The notes below the pieces were generated by a model. That model was not told the origin of the DNA. It saw only the letters and a program-made list of their open reading frames with translations, and did no database searches. This document shows positions 57,078 to 64,000 of a stretch of 64,000 bases of DNA, piece by piece. Numbering within the stretch: the first letter of the stretch is position 1; each line of letters starts with the position of its first letter. This DNA comes from Conchocele bisecta (taxonomy: Eukaryota > Mollusca > Bivalvia > Lucinida > Thyasiridae). Location of the stretch: contig CM055271.1 of NCBI GenBank assembly GCA_029237695.1, positions 32,918,462 to 32,982,461 on the forward strand, read 5' to 3'. Position numbers and translations under genes: made by a program.

Positions 57078-57609
57078 GTATGTATTGTAATATAGGTGAC
57101 ATTAAACTTGGGTCTAAGTTATTAGGGTCCCGCCGATTCTCGCGGGGCCCTAATAACTTAGTCCCAAGCTTAATTATGTTTCGCCCTGTCCGTTTATTTT
57201 TTGGAAGTTTCTGTAAGATTTTCTCAAATCACCTATAGGGGCCCTAAGTGTGTCGACAGACAACATTTTCTAGTTTTCATTTATAATACAGCTATATTCA
57301 CATATATATTGAACATACATCCGCAAGCCAAAGGGACATAAGCAATGGGTAAATTAGTGACCTGCACAGAAAATCACTAGAAGACATTTGGGGAAAAAAT
57401 GGAATATTTATTTTCTAGCTAGAAGTGATTAATAATAAAAATAACTTATCGGCCATGTTTATGATTTTATCATACTATATCATGCTCCAGATAAGGAATT
57501 AGTGTACAATACTCAATTACTAATTCCTTATCTGGAACCCTGAATAATATAATATTCCCCTCAACAAAGGTAGTATTTATATAAAATCATTTATTGCACA
57601 TATTTTCAG
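57078..57609. other. DOLPP1 intron 7
   Basis: It contains a hairpin gtctaagttattagggtccc / gggccctaataacttagtcc (57113-57166) and a minimal 59-bp family C derivative (57483-57541). The rest is AT-rich. Confidence 0.65.
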
Positions 57610-57649
57610 AAGTAGACAAAGAAAGGTGACGTCGCGGAAATCACAATGA
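57610..57649 (+). CDS. DOLPP1: DOLPP1 exon 8 and stop
   Basis: This exon has acceptor attttcag and encodes (R)SRQRKVTSRKSQ and TGA at 57647-57649. It aligns with the R.RQRK tail of other DOLPP1 proteins. The phase agrees with exon 7. Confidence 0.88.
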
Positions 57650-57858
57650 CTTTAGGTTTAATCATCTCGTGGACATATTAACGTTATCGACGGAGGGAGC
57701 GTGATTCAAACTGACCGTCGAGCCATCGGACCGAAGCTGGACACGAGTTATATGCTATTGCAATGCACAGAATGTTGACGCGCGAATCGTCGGCGGATGA
57801 CCGAGTGGTCATTTTTATATACGTACATGTGTTGTACATGGCATGATGTTAATATAGG

Positions 57859-57864
57859 AATAAA
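57859..57864 (+). promoter_or_regulatory. DOLPP1: Possible DOLPP1 polyadenylation signal
   Basis: This aataaa hexamer lies 210 bp after the DOLPP1 stop codon, in sequence without a recognised repeat. It would give a 3' UTR of about 230 bp. Confidence 0.5.
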
Positions 57865-58138
57865 ACGGGGTTTCCACTGCATGTCGCCAAATTATTCAAT
57901 TACATTTTCTTATGCCCCGAGTCTCAGTCTAAACAAGAGGCATTGTGTGTTTGGACTGTTTGTCGTCCGTATATGTGTCTATGGCACTGGTTAAGTATGC
58001 TGGAGTGTCTCCAATTTTCCACTGGGGGCATTTGTGTCACATTATCTTGTGAATGTCGTCGAAAAAAAATCTGTAATGGCAAATTGGTGTTTTTTTATTC
58101 ATCAAAATTTAGATAAAAATGCTTTATTCTTCCACAAG

Positions 58139-58393
58139 AAGACCGCTACACACAACAATTGTCGTCTGCTGTTGCTTTTATATTTTGCCTTTTTTTCTAA
58201 ATAAAAACATGGTTTAACAGCACTTCAGAATCATTTCCAATGGAAATGATTCTGAAGTGCTGTCAAAGCATGTTGTAAATGATTCTAAAGTGCTGTCGAA
58301 GCATGTTTTCGGTGATAAAAATGGAAAATAGAAAATAAACAGCAGACGACGAAAATAGGTGTCAGGTTTAACATTAAAAGCGGTGTAAGGGTT
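58139..58393. mobile_element. MITE family F, copy 3
   Basis: It runs from gaccgctacacacaacaatt to gcggtgtaagggttaa, with the hairpin cttcagaatcatttccaatg. Confidence 0.85.
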
Positions 58394-58460
58394 AACATTT
58401 GACAATAATTCTAATTATAATACTTGCATTTTGATTTCAATACACCAAACCCAATAATTA

Positions 58461-58919
58461 CAAGGTGCATGATCACGTGGTTACAACAACAACAACAATT
58501 ACTGAAACTTCCAGAAGCGCCTCCGATTCAATGTACGTATTATTTTATATTGTCATTATTATGTACGTATTCTTTTATATTGTCCTTATTATGCAACAGA
58601 TTTTGATGAAATATGGCGCATCAAACGCGTCTTGTTAAGCTACATTTGCTGGTCTCGGTACTTTGGCCCAAACTTCTGTTTGTTTTTACGAATAATCGAT
58701 TACCGTGTTTACTGTCGATACTGAAAAATCGATTCTTCGCAAAAATGACATACGTATGCGCTGAATTCCCGGGACCACCAAATGCAGCTCATGAAGACAT
58801 TGTATTTCATCAAAATCCGTTGCCTATTAAGGAAAATATAAAATAATACTTACTTTGGAGTGGGCGCACCTTCAACATTTTCAGCCATTGTTGTTGTAAC
58901 CACGTGATCATGCACCTTG
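58461..58919. mobile_element. MITE family I, copy 3
   Basis: The ends are caaggtgcatgatcacgtgg / ccacgtgatcatgcaccttg. It is slightly longer than the other two copies. Confidence 0.87.
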
Positions 58920-59059
58920 AATTATCCTCAGGGAATGTTTTTCCATGACTTCTCGCTGTAATTTCCAGTACGGCGTGCTATTTAAATAAAAAAGTATTGA
59001 AAGTTTTTATATTCTCCACAAGGAACCTTGTACATGTACTCTGCTAGGAGAAAATATTG

Positions 59060-60000
59060 CTCGTTAGAACCACGATGGGCGTTTCATTGTTGGAATCGCA
59101 AGCAGTGCAGATCCTGATTAGACTGCAAATGCACAGTCTGATCAGGATCTACACTGTTTGCAAATCCCATAAGCCCCATTTCTCCAGGCACAGCCACACT
59201 TATACTGATACATGTGTCTGTAGCCGATTTCATCAACATTGCAAAGTATACTTTACTAGCAAAGTATACTTTGAGGGAGTAATCATTTATTTTTCCTGAA
59301 ATGCATTATTTCATATAGAACTAACAAATGCATATATTTCATGATTAAAAGTATGCAGAATTATTATACTGAATTTATTACATTATCACAGCCAAATTGG
59401 CTGTGATAATGTAATAAATTCAGTATAATAAAAATTAATAAATTTATCATAAAATTCAAAATTTCTCCCTCAAAGTATACTTTGCTACTAAAGTATACTT
59501 TGCAATGTTGATGAAATAGGCTACAGAAAACAAGACCAAACTTGAAGGGGTCAGTGGATGAAAGGGGGCTAAGTCCTTTATGGACTTAGCCCCCTTTATT
59601 CCACTGACCCCTCTAAGTCATGTACTGGTTTGTCTATTTGTTTGTCTATATGGCGCTCAATATGGTGTGGATGGCAGCACAGGCATTCTGCGTGTTTCAG
59701 CTTTTATCGGTGTAATTCTATATAAATATATGAACAATGCTTCTAACTTTGGTCGGACACGACCTCGTATCATAAAAAAATAACATGTTTAAAATTGAAA
59801 TTTTAATTCTCAGATAAACGTGCGCTTTCCGCCAAAATATTCGCATTAGCGTTAATAAAATCGCGGAATGTGTTGTGATACGAGGTGTCTGACCAAATTT
59901 AGAAGCCTTGTTCATATATATATATATATATAGAGTTATACCGATGAAAGCCGAAACACGCCGAATGCCTGTGGATGGAAGCGGATGAGCAGCTATATGG
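59060..60000. mobile_element. Family V, family A and family T elements
   Basis: 59060-59200 V palindrome, 59220-59524 full family A MITE, 59560-59615 hairpin of gggggctaagtcctttatgg. 59680-60000 is family T (ttggtcggacacgacctcgt and its inverse) with a (ta)n run at 59919. Confidence 0.8.
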
Positions 60001-60189
60001 TGGTAGTGATCTATGAATTGGTAGCGCAACCGTAGTCGTGAAAAGAAGATGAAACCTACTTTTAACTACATGTTTGGTTGTTAATTCATTTAAGAATAAG
60101 AAAAATCAGTCGACAGACGATATTCGGTTAACACGTTTTTCAAGGATCTGGCGGTACGAAAATGCAATGTAAATATAAGATGTTCATGA

Positions 60190-60970
60190 CAAGGCTCCAG
60201 ATAAGGAATTAGTAATCTAAAATCACACTACTGTTTACACATCAGCAGAGTCCTTGGTGACAATTCTAATGAAGTACCAAGATGTGTTTTCAATTGGGTA
60301 AAATAAAATCACACTGCTGTTTACACATCAACAGAGAGCAATTATTGCTTCAAAATGAAAACATGTCTTGGCATTTCATTAGAATTGTCTCCTTGGAGAC
60401 AATTCTAATGAAATACCAAAATGTGTTTTCATAGAAAATAAGACAAATATGCTATATGTGTGGTCTGTTTATTGTTTTCTGCAGCATGATAAAGGTACCA
60501 CACAATTTGTATTGCTTTTTGATACTCGCTACTTCTGATTTCAATTGGGTTTTTGGCAATTTTAATTGGGTATTTAAGCAAATACGCAGCTTATCTGGAG
60601 CTCTGTTAGAAGCAGATTTATTTAGCCCCACTTTGTAAAGAGGCAACACAAGCTGGTGAAAGGAATCTCGATATCCCAGTAGCCGATTTCACCAACATTG
60701 CAAAGTATACTTTTCTAGCAAAGTATACATTGAGGGAGTAATCTTTTATTTTTCCCGAAATGCATTATTTCATATAGAACTAACGTCTGCATATATTTGA
60801 TGATTAAAAAGTATGCAGAATTCTTATACTGAATGTATTACATTATCACAGCCAAAATGGCTGTGATAATGTAATAAATTCAGTATAATAAAAATTTGAA
60901 AATTTCTCCCTCCCTCAAAGTATACTTTTCTAGATAAGTATACTTTGCAATTTTGGTGACAATAGGCTAC
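60190..60970. mobile_element. Rearranged family C and family A
   Basis: 60190-60605 is a family C element with an internal partial duplication of tcacactactgtttacacat. 60679-60970 is family A. Confidence 0.82.
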
Positions 60971-61179
60971 TGGTTCGGCCCTCAGGTACATGTTTGGCCT
61001 TCTTGTTACTTGAGAATTGAATCCGCTTATACCCAATATAAAAGTAGTAAGATCAGTGCTAATCATATTTCTTTTAGGGGTGGTGCTAAGTGACTGGTGT
61101 GGCGAGTACCTGGCATCAGAACTGGTTATTCTAAATTCACGGCTGATTGATTATATTTGTTATATGTCTGTTTGAAAAA

Positions 61180-61640
61180 ACGGCACATATTATGTATTCA
61201 TCTTGTACGGGCGGGAGGACGCCCAACGGGCTGGCACAGAGTTCTACTTGACGTATCATAACCAAATTTGGTATACATGTTTATCACGGCCAGAGGAAGA
61301 AGCCTATTCATTTTCAATATGTTCCAATGATTTATCTCGCCTTGGCGGCCATTTTTAATTTTAGCACTATCCTTGTCCATGCAATAACTCTAATTCTACT
61401 TGATGGATCATAACGAATTTTGGCATACATGATTATCACAAGACGAAGAACCCTATTCATTTTCAACAATTTCAGTTGACTTATCTCCCTTAGGCGGTCA
61501 TTTTTAATTTTCACACTCCGTATCCTTCTCCACGCAATAACTTCTACTTGACTGATCTTAACCAAATTCGGTATACATGTTGTTTACCAAGGCAAGATGA
61601 AGAACCCTATTCAGTGACTTATCTCCCCATGTTGACTGGC
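61180..61640 (+). repeat. Degenerate repeat, unit about 180 bp
   Basis: Two to three copies of ttctacttgacgtatcataa + ccaaatttggtatacatg and cctattcattttcaa. They are diverged. Confidence 0.65.
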
Positions 61641-61789
61641 AAATGTAAATATTGGGATTTTGGGATTTTGCTCCCATCCGTTCAGGTGAAATACATATAA
61701 TTTGACTCAGCCTCATATAACCATAGCCGTTTATAATAACATGCCTGTAAACACCACTGAAACATTGTAAACAGAAGTGACGTATCACT

Positions 61790-62230
61790 TTGTAGACTGC
61801 GTAAATTAATGGTAGGGGTTCCTCCTTATAGGAATCATGATTTGCCTGGTTTGGCCCTCCGGTACGCTTTTATCTTTGGCTCTTTTGTTACCTGGGAGTT
61901 GAATTGGGTTATTGCCCATTATAAAAGCAGTAAGATTATGACTGATCACACTGCTTTTGGGAGGTGGCCCGAGTGATTCTGGTGTGGCCAGGACCTGTCA
62001 TCAGATCAGGATTATTCTGATTTCAGGGCTGAATATATAGTTTTTTTTATTGTAAATATTCAGTTCTGAGTTTGGGATTTCCCCCCCCCCCCCCCCATGT
62101 GTACATGTACTTGAACATGTACATGTACTTGTACAGGTAATATATGGGATTTAGTACTAAACCCATTGACCCGGCCTTAAATGACCTTAGTTGTTGATAG
62201 GCCGTTAAACCCCAACAAACAAACAAACAA
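61790..62230 (+). repeat. SINE-like repeat B
   Basis: It runs from aatggtaggggttcctcctt to ccttagttgttgataggccg, with a (caaa)n tail and a C-run at 62083. Confidence 0.8.
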
Positions 62231-62336
62231 ACTTTGTAGACACTTTTGTCACACCATTTTTGTTTTGAGGTCTATCAATGCAACTTGTAATTGTTTCTCT
62301 GTATGGTTCGTTCCAGTGTCACCTGGATTTCATTTA

Positions 62337-62900
62337 ACCCTTTGAACCCGAAAGCCCGCTATAGCACAGTGTCCGTGGAAGTCGTCAGACTTGTCCGTTA
62401 AAATTGCCGCCGATCCGACGGTAAACCGCAAGTCGCCGGATTGAATGTCCGACTATTTTTATTATTTTTTTACTTTTCTATTCTAAGCTTCAATCAAATC
62501 AACTTCCTTCGGTATGCGTTTCTGGTGCTAGCTAGCTTTACTTATATGACTGATATACTTAAAAACGCTCTTAAATATCACACAAAATCAATTTTATTTT
62601 TATAAATGTTTTTTTTTTCGGTCTGGTAAATGTTTGTCCGGTCTGGTAAAAATTTTAAGTTTACCTGACCGAATGTCCTGTAAAATTTTGGCAGTTTTTC
62701 GGAGACTGATAGTGGTTTATGCAAACAGTGCAGATCCAGATGAGCCGGCTCGTAACGAGCTGTCTCATCAGAATATTTTTGAGGACACACATCCCCTTTT
62801 CATAAGTGGACTAGTCTGAAAATCATTTTGTAATGATTGGATGGGTCCGGAAATTAACATATAAAAATCCATTCCAGTGACTTGGGGTGAAAGGGTTAAT
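62337..62900. repeat. Family E element with insertion
   Basis: It starts accctttgaacccgaaagcc and ends ggggtgaaagggttaa. About 300 bp of unassigned AT-rich sequence (tccggtctggtaaa) lies within it. Confidence 0.65.
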
Positions 62901-63340
62901 GAAAGCACTGAATATCTTTTCTCAGCCTGGAGCCCAATGGGGGGATTATAGCTAGTTATCTCCCTTTGCAAATCTATAGAAATCCAGTCCTATGCTGTAT
63001 TTCAGCGTTTAATTCTTATTGAATAGTACAAAACTTGAGTTTTGCGAACAGAGTAGACCCAGATCAGACTGCACAGTCTGATCTGAGTCTAAACTGTTTG
63101 CAATAAACTTAATAAGTGTGAAAATATGAACCTGGCAAACACTGCAGCCTCAGATCAGATTGCAAAGATATGTAGGATGATCTGGATTAACGCTAGACGA
63201 AATCACTACAATCGCTCAGTTTCATAGCAACTCTTGATACAATCGCTCATTTTCCAACGCCCTAAACTACATAATGTGGACCGTATTTCTATATTAAATT
63301 CAACAGGAGATAACTAGCTAAGATGCCTCATTATATTGTC
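62900..63340. repeat. Family V-like palindromes
   Basis: 63050-63110 is a hairpin of agatcagactgcacagtctg. ggagataactagcta and its inverse bracket 62955-63320. Confidence 0.55.
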
Positions 63341-63344
63341 AGTT

Positions 63345-63930
63345 TTTACCCCCTCACCGATAGGTGGGGATATAGCATGAGTTCATGTACGTGCGTACGT
63401 ACGTACGTGTGGGTGGAAGGTGGGTGCAAGCGACGGGTAATTTAACGATCGGGGTTCATCCTTACCAGAATTCCGAATGGAGACCTGGTTTGGCCCTCAC
63501 ATACGTCTTTGGCATTTTGTATGTGACAGTTGAATCTGGTTATACCCCTTATGTGAGTATTACGATTATTCGTAATCCTATTTTAGGGGAAGGGGCCAAG
63601 TGACTTTGGTGTGGTATGGACCTGACACCAGGTCGGGTTATTCTAATTTCAGGGCTGAATATATTGTTTCTCGATGTAAATATTCAGTTCTGATTTTGGA
63701 ATTTTCCCCATAATGCAGCAGGTTAAAACTAGATCGAACCCGTTTGCCCGGCCTTACATGACCTTAGCTGTTGATAGGCCGTTAAACAACAATAAACAAA
63801 CGTACGTACGTACGTACGTACGTACGTACATTCGTAACACCTTTTATTTTTCAATAACTTTTTTGATAATATTGGCCACATTATGTGTCTAGGGATGGTG
63901 CTTTGTTTTGCATACGACCAACGTCCGACC
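63345..63930. mobile_element. Family U element with SINE-like B insertion
   Basis: Family U (ccccctcaccgataggtggg + gatatagc; later ttttgataatattggccaca) is split at its acgt run by repeat B (about 63410-63797). acgtacgtac stands on both sides. Confidence 0.75.
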
Positions 63931-63978
63931 ACCCAAGCCTTAAATTACCTTAGCTGTTGATACGTCGTTAAACATCAA

Positions 63979-64000
63979 TAATTCCAGCACAAAAATATTT
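63979..64000. mobile_element. Start of a family N element
   Basis: The window ends inside ataattccagcacaaaaata, the left terminus of family N. Confidence 0.7.

Larger units (their letters stand above)
37165..57649 (+). other. DOLPP1: DOLPP1 gene, complete (8 exons)
   Basis: This is dolichyldiphosphatase 1, an ER membrane enzyme that hydrolyses dolichyl pyrophosphate to dolichyl phosphate on the lumenal side. It recycles the carrier used for N-glycosylation. Eight exons join in phase to 245 residues (human protein 238). PAP2 motifs are all present: K86-x6-R93-P94 (KHTIRERRP), PSSH at 108-111, and S159-R160-x5-H166 (SRVYLGYH). About four hydrophobic helices surround them, and the basic tail is RSRQRKVTSRKSQ. 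Exons are 37165-37267, 43366-43466, 47598-47682, 51435-51531, 54137-54229, 55873-56001, 56988-57077 and 57610-57649. Intron 3 appears to use a GC donor. Transcription likely starts in the promoter shared with QTRT1. Confidence 0.95.

Noticed and set aside
1..64000. tRNA or rRNA genes
   Set aside because: Only degenerate A/B-box-like segments inside SINEs were found. No cloverleaf or rRNA core was recognised by eye.

Overview
This window is eukaryotic nuclear DNA, AT-rich and dominated by repeats. It contains three intron-rich host genes of animal type. The repeat landscape (short palindromic MITEs, tRNA-derived SINEs, 'gcggccatcttggat' element arrays, long satellite-like arrays) and the protein sequences fit a bivalve mollusc. 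That placement is an inference from style, not a database match. No rRNA, tRNA, CRISPR or bacterial-type operon was seen.

Host genes. (1) 1847-18221, plus strand: five internal exons of an SLC44 choline transporter-like protein. The 5' part lies before the window, and the 3' part is missing after 18221. (2) 37019 down to 21351, minus strand: the first six coding exons of QTRT1, the catalytic subunit of queuine tRNA-ribosyltransferase. Its 3' half, with the catalytic nucleophile and zinc site, is missing. (3) 37165-57649, plus strand: a complete eight-exon DOLPP1 (dolichyldiphosphatase, 245 aa) with all three PAP2 phosphatase motifs. Phases of all joins inside each gene were checked by hand and are consistent. 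SLC44 and QTRT1 run tail to tail into an exactly 500-base run of N (19585-20084), so the missing ends of both genes most simply lie in that assembly gap. QTRT1 and DOLPP1 are head to head, 145 bp apart, across a compact promoter with two CCAAT boxes, a perfect NRF1 palindrome and a YY1 site over the DOLPP1 start codon.

Layout. 1-4.6 kb: tandem repeats, MITEs and SLC44 exons a-b. 4.65-6.6 and 8.6-11.3 kb: two carriers of a 176-bp tandem array. 6.9-18.2 kb: SLC44 exons c-e among nested MITEs, including one with a captured promoter/exon. 18.2-19.2 kb: a 31-bp minisatellite made of the duplicated splice donor of exon e. 19.6-20.1 kb: gap. 21.3-37.0 kb: QTRT1, with a composite mobile element in intron 5 (22.5-29.2 kb). 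That element carries a 435-bp tandem array, a broken PIN/FEN1-like nuclease gene and an array of exon-like cassettes. 37.2-57.6 kb: DOLPP1, with a 1.24-kb hAT-type element whose target-site duplication now forms the pyrimidine tract of exon 2. 57.9-64 kb: intergenic MITEs and SINE-like repeats.

Functional picture. The three genes are housekeeping: lipid/choline membrane transport, tRNA wobble queuosine modification and dolichol recycling for N-glycosylation. The unusual biology is in how repeats press on their splice sites. Nearly every recognisable exon has a mobile element or tandem array ending within tens of bases of it.
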